This document shows positions 37,030-46,333 of a stretch of DNA of 64,000 nt, in pieces (within the stretch, counting starts at the first letter, position 1; every line of letters begins with the position of its first letter). A program made the translations under genes and the position numbers. The notes under the pieces were generated by a model. The model had not been told where the DNA came from and did no database searches. It worked only from the letters and a program-made list of their open reading frames with translations. The stretch is from Sulfuriferula nivalis (GTDB lineage: Bacteria > Pseudomonadota > Gammaproteobacteria > Burkholderiales > Sulfuriferulaceae), in contig NZ_AP021881.1 of assembly GCF_009937995.1 (NCBI RefSeq), positions 930,001 to 994,000 of the forward strand, given 5' to 3'.

Positions 37030-38027
37030 GTTCGTGCTCCCTGCCAAAACTTGACAATGTTGGCAATCGGGCGAATTTGATTGTCTTGCTGTAATTCCGA
37101 TAAATATTTACGTACTTGGGGATAGTTCTGTTTTAAAAATGCGAGTTCAGCAAGGTAAGGGGATATACGTGTTGCGGGGATGCCTAAACGCTGTGCATGT
37201 TTAAATGCTGCTTCTGCGGCTAATGCTTTCTCCTGCTTAACCAGTATTTGTGCCAATAATACCCATAAATCACCATCTTCTTTAATTTCCAACGCGGAAA
37301 GCGCATATTTTTCTGACTGATTAAGCATGTAAGTCCGCATGTCACCCTCGGCAAGCTGCTCGTAGACAAATGCCCAATATAGCTCGGTGAGTTGTTTTTG
37401 GTATAAGTGTTTTAAATCAGGACTATTGCAGGTAGACAATTTTTTTAATAAATCATGTATCAATGCGTTGAGTGTTTTTTCGCGATTATCAAGCATGCCG
37501 TAAGCCAGCAAACGTAAGTCATCTGCTTCGTCACCCAATAATGCTTTGAGCATGGGAATAGAGTAACGTGGGGACATAATATTTGCAGTTAATAATGCTT
37601 TCATACGTACTTCAGTTGATAAGCCAGGTGTATTTAAGCGCGTCTGGATGGCTGCCTCGCCCAGGGTATGGCGTATCCCCGCACTGCCCAAGGTGAATTG
37701 GGGTAATCCTATCTTAATAAATGGATAATAAATAACGGGTTTAGAGAAATACCGGGTGGTAATAATAATTGCGATAATAGTAATGATAGTCAGGAATGGC
37801 ACTAAGAATGCGAACAGGAAAAAGAGGCCAATGACCGCTAATTTTGGCTGGCGGTACTGGCTAGGCAAAAACAATAAGGCCAGGTAGGCAACAATGAGAG
37901 AGGCCGCTGCATGCAAACTGACATAGCCAAAAAGTTGGAGGGGGACGCTGATATCCTGGTTTAGCACAGCGAGAGCTGCACTTTCCAGGCTGATTCCGGC
38001 AAGTATAAGTTTATTATTCAGCAGCAT
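37026..38027 (-). CDS. pelE: Pel biosynthesis inner-membrane protein PelE
   Basis: 333 aa with TM segments at about residues 5-20, 30-50 and 65-90, followed by a cytoplasmic helical domain with TPR-like repeats (LWVLLAQILVKQEKALAAEAAFKHAQRLG split across two helices). PelE binds PelD/PelF/PelG in the synthase complex. Placed between pelD (14-bp overlap) and pelF (4-bp overlap). Sequence conservation is low in this family, so the call relies partly on position. Confidence 0.88.
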   Translation of the reverse strand: MLLNNKLILAGISLESAALAVLNQDISVPLQLFGYVSLHAAASLIVAYLALLFLPSQYRQPKLAVIGLFFLFAFLVPFLTIITIIAIIITTRYFSKPVIYYPFIKIGLPQFTLGSAGIRHTLGEAAIQTRLNTPGLSTEVRMKALLTANIMSPRYSIPMLKALLGDEADDLRLLAYGMLDNREKTLNALIHDLLKKLSTCNSPDLKHLYQKQLTELYWAFVYEQLAEGDMRTYMLNQSEKYALSALEIKEDGDLWVLLAQILVKQEKALAAEAAFKHAQRLGIPATRISPYLAELAFLKQNYPQVRKYLSELQQDNQIRPIANIVKFWQGART

Positions 38028-39348
38028 GTTGAACGGTCTGACTGGTCAGGCTGTGGATAAAATCGTCCAGTTTGGTAGCAATCGGGTCGATATCCAAAGT
38101 GGTTGATCGCGTTAATATATTGAGTTGTCCTGGGCGTGCGCCAAAGCGTTCTACAAAAAGATGTTCAATACGGTCTATGTAGCCAGTGAGTGCCGTATCC
38201 GCGGCTAATGGTAATAGCACCAGACAAATGCGAGTGTTGTTTTTGGTAAATGTCCAGGTCTCATCCAAACCTCGCACTGAGCTGGCAATAGTTTTTAATT
38301 GTTCAGCACTTTCCTGGGTATCGGCTGCGACAAAGCCTACGATGAGGCTGCTGATCTGCATATCTCGTTGCAGGCGTCTAAGCGTATTAATCGCCTTAAA
38401 GAAATCGATAGGGCAATCTTTTAACTCGTCTGTCAGGAATGGCAGGAATTCGCCAGCACTAATGGTGTCTGCATAATAGCTGGTCAATACGGCTAAAGTT
38501 TGCATGTTGGCAGTTTGTAATGCAAAGAACGGCATTTTTTCAACCGCGAGTATGGCAAGTATATTGCCATCAGACGTTTTGGCTGGAACAGCGACCAGAT
38601 ATCGACTGGGAATTTCGCTCAGGTTTTCTTCAGTGTTGATATGCACCAGTTCACCTGTTTGCAGGCAATGCGCTATCAGCGGATCTTGTGCATCAATTGG
38701 GGTGAAGTCACCAATGCTGGCGGCTACACTCGGCGTGATGGTGTTGTTGACAACCCTGTGTAAGCCGGCAACACTGAGGTTGCACTGACGCACAACCAAG
38801 TCCATGTATAGTTTGGCGCCAGCTAAACCATTCTCTGCGGGCAGGATGCGATTAAGCTCTTTCAGCCCTTCACGCAAACTGGCAGGGCGGCCAATTAAAT
38901 CTTGCTCTAATCGGTCATGCGACAAGCTGAGCAAATACAGGCGTCGGGTAAGTAACTCAAGGCGCTCTTCTGTGTAGTGTTGCAATTCTTCAACACGACG
39001 TGCACGGGTAATCCAGACGCTGCTGTACTCTCCCGTCACCATCATCATGAGTGTGCCTCCCAGAAATGTTAATTTCGGGAAAAGCGCATAGTCGATGTGC
39101 TGAAAAGCGGCCCAGCCTAGCCACATTAGCAGAAAACTCAATACCGAAACGATCCCCATCAGCACGCCATAGCGTAATGCAATTAATACAGGTGCCATCC
39201 ATACCCATGGAAACAGGTGAACATTGAGTGGGTCATTCGGTACTATGCTATAAGAAATAGCCAGTGCACCGAAGCTGATCACTAGTGTTTCTACCCACTG
39301 CCAGTATTGTCGGTAACCGTGGGGAAGCAGGTGTTGAGCAAGTTTCAT
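38014..39348 (-). CDS. pelD: c-di-GMP receptor PelD
   Basis: 444 aa: four TM helices (~20-105), a short coiled coil (~112-150), a GAF domain (~165-295) and a degenerate GGDEF domain (~310-430). PelD activates Pel export when c-di-GMP binds the inhibitory-site-like RxxD of the GGDEF domain. That motif is intact here: Arg359-Gly-Leu-Asp362. The catalytic GGDEF motif is absent, as expected. The gene therefore predicts c-di-GMP control of Pel in this organism. Overlaps pelC by 4 bp (ATGA). Confidence 0.94.
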   Translation of the reverse strand: MKLAQHLLPHGYRQYWQWVETLVISFGALAISYSIVPNDPLNVHLFPWVWMAPVLIALRYGVLMGIVSVLSFLLMWLGWAAFQHIDYALFPKLTFLGGTLMMMVTGEYSSVWITRARRVEELQHYTEERLELLTRRLYLLSLSHDRLEQDLIGRPASLREGLKELNRILPAENGLAGAKLYMDLVVRQCNLSVAGLHRVVNNTITPSVAASIGDFTPIDAQDPLIAHCLQTGELVHINTEENLSEIPSRYLVAVPAKTSDGNILAILAVEKMPFFALQTANMQTLAVLTSYYADTISAGEFLPFLTDELKDCPIDFFKAINTLRRLQRDMQISSLIVGFVAADTQESAEQLKTIASSVRGLDETWTFTKNNTRICLVLLPLAADTALTGYIDRIEHLFVERFGARPGQLNILTRSTTLDIDPIATKLDDFIHSLTSQTVQHAAE

Positions 39349-39857
39349 TTTAGTGCACTGGTTAAATTGTCTATGAGTTTCTGAGCAACTGCACTGACAG
39401 CTTCACGTCCCCAGCCAGTGCGTGCACCTGCCGCATCCCAAAGCACTTGCTGGCTGGCTACATCAATGACTTTAATGGTTACGCCAACAGCGGGTTCACC
39501 GTCAACACCCGTTTTATAACGCCATTCGTTGACTGCGCCTGTTACCGCATACTTAGCTCCTGCTTGCTGTGCCCAGGTCATTGCTGCGGCAACAGCTTTG
39601 GCATCAGCAGGTTCAAACAGGCTGTCCTGAGTCATCGTATTTGGATACTTTTCCAACGATGTGATACCGCGGGTACGCAATATTGTTTCAGTGACTGCTT
39701 CGAAACGCAGTCCCGCCTGTGGCGTTTCAGTATGATTTTCCATGGGTAATAAAACCCATTTCGCTGTTTTATCAAATTGTGGTGCTTTGGTTCTGTCAGT
39801 AATTGCACAACCTGCAAGTAATAGTAGAGCGATGGCGGAAAGTAATAAGCGTTTCAT
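39345..39857 (-). CDS. pelC: Pel outer-membrane lipoprotein PelC
   Basis: 170 aa with a signal peptide and lipobox LLAGC (lipidated Cys about residue 17). PelC forms a dodecameric ring at the periplasmic face of the outer membrane that guides cationic Pel to the PelB channel. The PLMENHTETPQAG motif and the alpha/beta domain to GWGREAVSAVAQKLI fit the family. Between pelB (17-bp gap) and pelD. Confidence 0.93.
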   Translation of the reverse strand: MKRLLLSAIALLLLAGCAITDRTKAPQFDKTAKWVLLPMENHTETPQAGLRFEAVTETILRTRGITSLEKYPNTMTQDSLFEPADAKAVAAAMTWAQQAGAKYAVTGAVNEWRYKTGVDGEPAVGVTIKVIDVASQQVLWDAAGARTGWGREAVSAVAQKLIDNLTSALK

Positions 39858-39874
39858 ATGTGTCCTTTCGATAA

Positions 39875-42800
39875 TTAATAGTGTAAATGATAGCCTACAC
39901 CAGCTTCCAGGGTTGATTTTCCTTGGCCGCTGGGAGCCTGGTCGTAACGGGTAAAAAGTTGCAAGCGATCAGCGCCAATAACACGGCCAGCAATGCCTGC
40001 ATTAGCACGGATTCCAGTGCCGGCAATGTTGTTGTAAAACACGCCGATTTCAGCCATGTACTCAAAATCATGGGCGGGGGTACGGCTGTCTATGGCATCA
40101 CCTAAGCTGGCGTAAGCGGCGATTTCACGCATGGACTGGGGCATGAAGTAGCTGGCTGTGCTGGCTTGATCTGCTGGAACCAGGCTGGCTGTTTTACCTG
40201 TGAGCTGGGTATTTGCAGTTTGATACTGGGCAATAGTCGCCACTAAGCGTGATCTTAATGCGGGATGTACTTCACTCAGGGTGTGACTGAGCGTGGTGGT
40301 TAATACTTGTCCGCTCCCCAAAGTTTGACCATCAACACTATGGTATTGATTATATTCGCCACGCAAATTAAGTTGTGTCCATCTATCAATTCGATAATTG
40401 CCATCCAGTGCAATTTGGTCACGTTTGCCGACTATGCGCATTGCGGCGGTTTCGGTTGCGATTTGATTAAAACTTAATTCTGTATCGAGCTGCAGGCGAG
40501 TACCAATCTGGTGCTGGTGATTAAAGCTTATACCTGCCAGGGTATTCAGGCCTTGGGTGAATTGCAATTTAAGCGTGTTGGTATAGCTGTTGCCTAGTTG
40601 ACGTAACGCGATTTCACCGCCGACCTCATTGGGTGCTCTAGTGAGTACAGTGGTGTCTACTGCGGTACGGTCGATTTGATGCAGGCTTAAATCCAGCTTG
40701 AGTCCTCCGATATCATGATTGGTCGCTGTGATTTCATTGGTGACGGCGGTGTAGCTGCCATAATTGCTATAGGTGGTCATTACACCCGCAGTGCGTGAGT
40801 TTTCTACCAGCATGGGCGCAGCTTGTTGATATAGCGATTCATCTAATCGTGATCTGTCCATTGCGATGTATGCTAAATCAGCTGCGTTATCTATGCGTTT
40901 CGCCAGATAATTCAGATTCATTTTGTCGTAGAGTAATATGCCGTCATGTTCAAGTATGGCTGCTGCGGCTTGGTAATCCTGATTGGTGAGCGCATCCGAA
41001 ATCTGTACGCCGAGTGGTGTGCTGAGCCAGTGCGCATATTGACGCATTAGCCATGTGCGTATGGCATCGTTCTGCTCTTTATCATTTAGCCAGACAGTTG
41101 CCAGTTCAACAAATTGGCTGTTTTGTTTGAGTGCATTTGAACCAGTACGTAATAATTTCCACAATACACTTTGCCCTAATTGGGGATCATTAAGTAGTAA
41201 CAAGCGCAGGCGTTCTATGTCTTTTGCATTTGCTTGTGTATTTAGCCACTCTTTTGGCTGTTGTTGCGTTAATCGCTGTTGCCAGATTTGACGGCGTACT
41301 TGCCATGCGAGCTCAGGCTGTCCACCTGCTTCCAGGGTGACGGCATAATTCAGCATCCATAATTCATCTTGCAAGTGTGCTTTTGCCATGCGGTTGTATA
41401 AAGCCAGCGCCTGATTAGGCCGGCCTTGTGATAAATAGCCCGCTGCAAAGACATCCCACAGTGTTGGATGGTCCGGAATTAAGCTTGCCCATTGCTGCAT
41501 TTGTATATCCAGCTGACCAAATTGTCTGGTGTCGAGTAATAACCACAAATAGGCTTCTTTGAGATTGTTGTCAGTGGGATAGCGTTTGATGAGATAGCGA
41601 TAATCGCGTTCAGCTGCGCGGAAGTTGCCCGCGTGCTTATACATTTCAGCGCGTAGCGCAACAAAACGTAAGTCTTCGTCATAGCTGCGCCATTTTGCAG
41701 CCTCAGTCATGTGATAGAGGCGTTGCACTGCTGGCCAGTCATCCAGTTCAGCATAAGTATTAACGGCATCCATGAATAAACTTAAGCGTTCAGTTTTATG
41801 CCAATATTGTTCAGCAGTTTGTGCAGCCAGGCGTGGATTCAAATGTTTGGTGGCCTGGAATAAGCGTTCCTGTTCGGAAGCTCCTGCATCGGGCGCGTCA
41901 CTCAGTACGCGATAGGCGATAACAGCTTGTTCATAATGGCGCAGACGCCAGGCAAGTTCACCAAAATTGAGCCAGAATAATTTATCGGCTGGGGTTGCCA
42001 GTTTGTAGGTGCGGTCAAGTATGCTGAAAGCTTCATCATATAACCCGGCACGTTGCATGAGTGCCGCGATATTGACGGCGACATCGGGCTGCACTTCATT
42101 ATTCTTTAAATAACGTCGATAGCGGGTGATGGCATCCTGATCTTGTCCCATACGTACAGCCAAGTCAGCCGATAACAGCAATAATTCTGGCCTGTGTGTT
42201 TCATCACCATGATGATCCAGCCATGCGAGTGCAGCTTCTGGTTCATCTATATATTCATAAGTTTGAACTATCTTGCGGGCATATTGCTCATCTTGCTCGT
42301 GGCGTTGCCAGTCGTGTTCCAAGCCCAGGATTTGTGCAGCGTAGTCATATAGTCCGCCCGCTAATCGCATCCATGATTGCCAAGCTGATTCATTGCCTTG
42401 ATGCAAGGCAAGCCAGCGCCATTGAACCAGTGCGAGTTTAGGTTGGTTAGACCACTCTGCAATATGTGCCAGACGTTCATGCCACATTGCGTTATTGGGT
42501 ATGGTCGCCACAGCAAATTGCGAGAGTTTCAATGCATTTGCCAGGTCACCATTACCCAGAAAGGCGGTATAAGCCAAGTCTGCATACACAGGCACAAAAC
42601 GGGGTGGGTGAGGGTTATCTAGTCCCATTAATTGCTGTGCATAGGCATCAGCTTGTGCTGGACGGTTAGACGCAAGAGCGAGTTTTGTGAGTTTATAAAG
42701 CATTTCGGGCGTTTGCCATTGTGCTGGGGGCAGTTGTTGTACCCAGGCTAACCCGAGATTCCCCATGCCACCAGATTGTAATGTGTCCAGTGTTTGTATC

Positions 42801-43558
42801 AGGTAGCGGCTTTTGTCAGCCGGGGACTTTGCTAATTGCATGGCTTGCCAGCTATATTGCGCGCTGGTGAGGTAATGACCATTGCCCAGTGCGAGCTGGG
42901 CCACATGGGAAAAGGTCGTGGTGTCACGCGTTGTACGCATGATTTTTGCCAGTATACGTTCAGCTATCGCCGTTTCGCCTGTACTTTCTGCGAGAGTGGC
43001 GAGGCTGAGCAGCGATGCGGTTTGGTAGATATGAGGTTCGGCTTGCTGGATGGCAAGTCTTAGCTGGCGTAGTTTTTCAGTACGTTGCAGGCTGTCAGGG
43101 GTAGTCGCAAATGTAATGCTGCGCAATATGGTTAGTTGTGCGATATAAGCTTCATCCCGCCGCTGCGCATTGGGTGCAGTGTATAGAGGTTGCAGTGTCG
43201 TGAGTGCATTAGCGTACTGACCGATTTGACTATACGCTAGCGCCAGTTGGAGTCGTAATGCGTAATTATCAGGTTCTGTGGTTAATAAGCTGCGCATGTA
43301 TTGTAGTGAAACTGCGTCAACTTGATGATTTAGGCCGAGTTGCTTTTCGATACGCTGTTGCGGATATAGTAAAAATAAGACTGTACCTACAGCGACGACC
43401 AGACCAGCCAAATTAAGTGGCGTGATCAGGCGTGGTCGAGGTGGTGCCGTTAACCACTCAGCAGCTGAGTTTGTAGGTATGTTGTCCGGCAGCATTGGTC
43501 TGATAATGGTACTGTTGTTGGGTATGACTATCGGACTGTATAACATGTCCTTGTTCAT
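39875..43558 (-). CDS. pelB: Pel export porin with TPR scaffold PelB
   Basis: About 1200 aa: a TM helix (residues ~48-66), a very long periplasmic TPR superhelix (~85-900) that contacts PelA, and a C-terminal outer-membrane beta-barrel (~930-1227) ending in the aromatic Tyr of GYHLHY. Forms the secretion channel for Pel. The start is uncertain: the longest frame begins inside the last 101 bp of pelA; a Met 21 codons later (43495) cuts the overlap to 38 bp, but neither has a clear ribosome-binding site. No breaks seen in the frame. Confidence 0.93.
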   Translation of the reverse strand: MNKDMLYSPIVIPNNSTIIRPMLPDNIPTNSAAEWLTAPPRPRLITPLNLAGLVVAVGTVLFLLYPQQRIEKQLGLNHQVDAVSLQYMRSLLTTEPDNYALRLQLALAYSQIGQYANALTTLQPLYTAPNAQRRDEAYIAQLTILRSITFATTPDSLQRTEKLRQLRLAIQQAEPHIYQTASLLSLATLAESTGETAIAERILAKIMRTTRDTTTFSHVAQLALGNGHYLTSAQYSWQAMQLAKSPADKSRYLIQTLDTLQSGGMGNLGLAWVQQLPPAQWQTPEMLYKLTKLALASNRPAQADAYAQQLMGLDNPHPPRFVPVYADLAYTAFLGNGDLANALKLSQFAVATIPNNAMWHERLAHIAEWSNQPKLALVQWRWLALHQGNESAWQSWMRLAGGLYDYAAQILGLEHDWQRHEQDEQYARKIVQTYEYIDEPEAALAWLDHHGDETHRPELLLLSADLAVRMGQDQDAITRYRRYLKNNEVQPDVAVNIAALMQRAGLYDEAFSILDRTYKLATPADKLFWLNFGELAWRLRHYEQAVIAYRVLSDAPDAGASEQERLFQATKHLNPRLAAQTAEQYWHKTERLSLFMDAVNTYAELDDWPAVQRLYHMTEAAKWRSYDEDLRFVALRAEMYKHAGNFRAAERDYRYLIKRYPTDNNLKEAYLWLLLDTRQFGQLDIQMQQWASLIPDHPTLWDVFAAGYLSQGRPNQALALYNRMAKAHLQDELWMLNYAVTLEAGGQPELAWQVRRQIWQQRLTQQQPKEWLNTQANAKDIERLRLLLLNDPQLGQSVLWKLLRTGSNALKQNSQFVELATVWLNDKEQNDAIRTWLMRQYAHWLSTPLGVQISDALTNQDYQAAAAILEHDGILLYDKMNLNYLAKRIDNAADLAYIAMDRSRLDESLYQQAAPMLVENSRTAGVMTTYSNYGSYTAVTNEITATNHDIGGLKLDLSLHQIDRTAVDTTVLTRAPNEVGGEIALRQLGNSYTNTLKLQFTQGLNTLAGISFNHQHQIGTRLQLDTELSFNQIATETAAMRIVGKRDQIALDGNYRIDRWTQLNLRGEYNQYHSVDGQTLGSGQVLTTTLSHTLSEVHPALRSRLVATIAQYQTANTQLTGKTASLVPADQASTASYFMPQSMREIAAYASLGDAIDSRTPAHDFEYMAEIGVFYNNIAGTGIRANAGIAGRVIGADRLQLFTRYDQAPSGQGKSTLEAGVGYHLHY

Positions 43559-45059
43559 CGTATAAATGACAGTTGTCGCTGTGATGCAGTGTGAAGTCGA
43601 GTTTGACGTAAGCCTTCAAAGTAAAGTCAGTCTGTAAGTTATGTTGATTCCAAGTTTGTAATGTGCCATTTGCATCGACTAGATACGGTACATCATTGAT
43701 TTTGGATGCAAGCTGAATCTGATTTACATCTGTTTTGATCAAGTGCAAATACCTGTCCTGATTGAAATCTTGATAACCTGCGATGCTATTGTTGATCTGG
43801 GCATAGCCTGCAGTATTGCTAATACGCAGGGTGTCGAGTTGTCCGTCACCGTAAAACAGCCAGTTATTATCAGCGCGAGCCATGACACTATGATTAAAGT
43901 CCATTACTCGTCGGATGTAATCCGATGGATAAACAGGGTGATTGGGTTGTTTGAGTGCCCAGTCAAATACTTCTTCCAGTGCTTTGAGTGATGCGGGTTT
44001 GGATGCCGCGTAAGTGTGAAAGTAAATATCGACTGGTTTGAGTCGGCGAGGCTTGTCAGTCAGTTGATATGTTTCTATTACCCGACGAAATCCGTAAAAA
44101 GGACCTAACCAATTATTCGTGTAAACATTTTCATTTTGATTGGGTGCAAAAATCTGGAAGTGGGCGTCACGTGCAATGCCTAAAGGCGCAACCAGCGTAA
44201 GGCTAGGCTGGCTATTAGTGATAAGCGTGTCACCACCATTCATGTTAAGCAAACCTAAACTGTCAGTCTTGGCAATCGCGTCTGCACCTGGATTGCAATC
44301 ACCTGTCCATAAGAAAATAGTACAAGTCTTTCCTGGTGGAGCGAGTCGCTGATTAATATATTCGACACTGCCCTGAGTTTCTTTGTCCAGGTTGAATTTG
44401 TAACCTGGTATGGTGAGGTTGTTACCTTCACCATCCGCATTTTCGCTTAATTGTTGCCATTTGAATGGGTGTGAATAAGAGTGGCTAGCAATTTCCACAT
44501 GGGGAAGGCGATATATTTCTCGCGCAATCTGCTCCATTTCGGCTGATTTCTTGGGATATAAACCCCAAGGTGCGGTTTCAGCTTCTATGACGGAAACCGC
44601 GGTGGGGATGGTATATTTTTTGAATATTTTTTCCAGCATCACTCGTGGTGCTAAGGGTGAGCCAGGGAATTCTGCATTGCTGGCAAAACCATCGCCGTCC
44701 ATGTGCGCCATGAGCAAGCGCCGGCCTGTGGAGGTGGTGACATCAGGTGCAGGCATATCAGGTAAATCGAGTGCGCGTTTGAAAAATACAAATGGGTTAA
44801 TAATCCAGCGTGTACCTTGTTGATAGGGGATTTCATATATTGCATAGGGTGACAGGACATATCCACCCCAGGGTGTGTAAGCAGCGACATCCGTGATTTG
44901 ATCACCAATTTTGAGTTGCAAGATGGGGATGCTGTCTTTGCTGGCCTGGATGATGTCGATATTGCTAGGGTGAGGTTGTGGTGGGTGCTCAAAACCTACT
45001 ATCGCATCTTGTTTAATAATGCTGACATTGTCAGCGGCAACGCTGCCTTTAACAGTCAA
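43458..45059 (-). CDS. pelA: PelA, C-terminal part (deacetylase) downstream of an in-frame stop
   Basis: This segment is in the same frame as the upstream pelA fragment and directly continues it; the coding similarity runs unbroken from the codon after the TAG (45149). It holds the polysaccharide deacetylase domain: LLMAHMDGDGF with metal-binding Asp, and HSYSHPF with the HxxxH motif, plus the C-terminal region of PelA. PelA deacetylates Pel, giving it positive charge, and hydrolyses it. If translated separately from the internal Met, the product would lack a signal peptide and stay in the cytoplasm. Its end overlaps the 5' end of pelB. Confidence 0.85.
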   Translation of the reverse strand: MTVKGSVAADNVSIIKQDAIVGFEHPPQPHPSNIDIIQASKDSIPILQLKIGDQITDVAAYTPWGGYVLSPYAIYEIPYQQGTRWIINPFVFFKRALDLPDMPAPDVTTSTGRRLLMAHMDGDGFASNAEFPGSPLAPRVMLEKIFKKYTIPTAVSVIEAETAPWGLYPKKSAEMEQIAREIYRLPHVEIASHSYSHPFKWQQLSENADGEGNNLTIPGYKFNLDKETQGSVEYINQRLAPPGKTCTIFLWTGDCNPGADAIAKTDSLGLLNMNGGDTLITNSQPSLTLVAPLGIARDAHFQIFAPNQNENVYTNNWLGPFYGFRRVIETYQLTDKPRRLKPVDIYFHTYAASKPASLKALEEVFDWALKQPNHPVYPSDYIRRVMDFNHSVMARADNNWLFYGDGQLDTLRISNTAGYAQINNSIAGYQDFNQDRYLHLIKTDVNQIQLASKINDVPYLVDANGTLQTWNQHNLQTDFTLKAYVKLDFTLHHSDNCHLYDEQGHVIQSDSHTQQQYHYQTNAAGQHTYKLSC

Positions 45060-45149
45060 GCCAAATGCTTGTAAGTTATCCTGGCTACGATCGAAACCAA
45101 ATTCATTGACTACGGCTACATGGATGCCGAGCTTAATTTGTTTGAGCAG

Positions 45150-46187
45150 CTAGGGCTGGAGTTGTGGCACGCTGTTGTCAGCACTGCCTGACCATAAGAT
45201 GATGCCCGCATATTGTCCTGCCAATTGTTGGCTGGGTAATGGCAGGGTGAGGTCATGGTATTCGGGGATATATCCCATGTATTGTAGAGGCATGGCACCA
45301 AATCTATGCATTTCGCTTTCGACCGGATCTTTGTCTTCACGGCCATCGTATAGCATCAAAATGCGACGTGGCTGTATCTCAGGGTATCCTACGCCAAGCA
45401 TGTCTAATTCTGGATTGGTAATCCATGGTGTATAACCTGCGGCACGAATTTTCTGCGCAATTTGCCGTGCTTGCGATCGTTGCCTTGGTGCTACATAGTC
45501 TATGACGATCACGGGAAGTTTATATTCATTTTTTGCTCGATTGAGTTGAGCGATGAGCCAGTTCCTGTCGTTGTCGGTGACGGTGGTGTAGTGTTGTTTG
45601 CTGTTGTCCCATCCTTGAAATAAGGATTCTGCAACAACTGCGGTAATGTCAGCATGTACCTGTGGCAATATTTCAAAGCCACGATTGAGGATAATGCGGA
45701 TTCCAGGGAAGCGTGATGTGAGTAATCGAATTGTATTGATCATTCCCGCTTCCTGAGCTGCACGAGCAGCTGGGGTTGTAGCTGCAAGTTGGTATGAGTC
45801 TAGCGTGTCAATAAAAATACCTCGGAAACCCCGCTTCCATAGCGGCGCGACGATGTTGTCCAGGTAAAAGTTTTGCCAGGCTAGGCTGGTTTGATCCATT
45901 ACATCGGAAGACCATGCCGAATTGCGCGTCATTTTTGCAGTGGCTGGAATAGCTTTGGCGTAAGGTTTATCTGCGCCTACTTCACCTAAACTGGTGTAGG
46001 CGTAGAGTTTATTTTGTAAATTGGCAGGGATGTTGGCAAAGTCGGGCTGGTCTGGCTCAACGATGACAGCATCGTAGATGCGTAATTCTGGTATAAACGG
46101 TGTGCCATAGAAAAAAGCGGCATTGTAAGCATAAGCAGGAAATGCGGCTATGTATAATAGAAAAATCGTGATCAATCTCTTTGTCAT
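45150..46187 (-). CDS. pelA: PelA, N-terminal part (glycoside hydrolase) ending at a premature amber stop
   Basis: 345 codons: a signal peptide (ending AYA), then the GH114-type hydrolase domain (residues ~25-260; FIDTLDSYQ and VAESLF are conserved segments) and the start of the reductase-like domain (RILMLYDGRED). A TAG at 45150-45152 follows LQP. The same frame continues with LLKQIKLGIHVAVVN and the rest of PelA, so one codon interrupts a 909-residue gene. A TGG-to-TAG change would be enough. First gene of the pel operon; the 146-bp divergent gap to galE should hold its promoter. Confidence 0.88.
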   Translation of the reverse strand: MTKRLITIFLLYIAAFPAYAYNAAFFYGTPFIPELRIYDAVIVEPDQPDFANIPANLQNKLYAYTSLGEVGADKPYAKAIPATAKMTRNSAWSSDVMDQTSLAWQNFYLDNIVAPLWKRGFRGIFIDTLDSYQLAATTPAARAAQEAGMINTIRLLTSRFPGIRIILNRGFEILPQVHADITAVVAESLFQGWDNSKQHYTTVTDNDRNWLIAQLNRAKNEYKLPVIVIDYVAPRQRSQARQIAQKIRAAGYTPWITNPELDMLGVGYPEIQPRRILMLYDGREDKDPVESEMHRFGAMPLQYMGYIPEYHDLTLPLPSQQLAGQYAGIILWSGSADNSVPQLQP

Positions 46188-46226
46188 GACATGATTATCG
46201 CATTTATTCTCTTATTTGTGGCATGT

Positions 46227-46244
46227 TATAGCATGTTTGCTATA
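46227..46244 (-). promoter_or_regulatory. Dyad / possible extended -10 promoter for the pel operon
   Basis: A perfect dyad TATAGC-ATGTTT-GCTATA lies 40 bp before pelA. On the minus strand it includes TGCTATAAC, an extended -10-like element (TGnTATAAt) reading toward pelA. No good -35 is seen. It may be a promoter overlapped by an operator. Confidence 0.35.
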
Positions 46245-46333
46245 GGGTTATTGTTGTGCAATTGCTAAGTTGTTATTCCGTGTTCGTTAGGTAACAGTTA
46301 GTATGTCGTAATTAAGTTAATTAGGGATTTGTT

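Noticed and set aside
43458-46187. Two independent genes (hydrolase and deacetylase) instead of one broken pelA
   Set aside because: Both parts are in the same frame, directly contiguous across one TAG, and the joined product has the PelA domain order and near-normal length.
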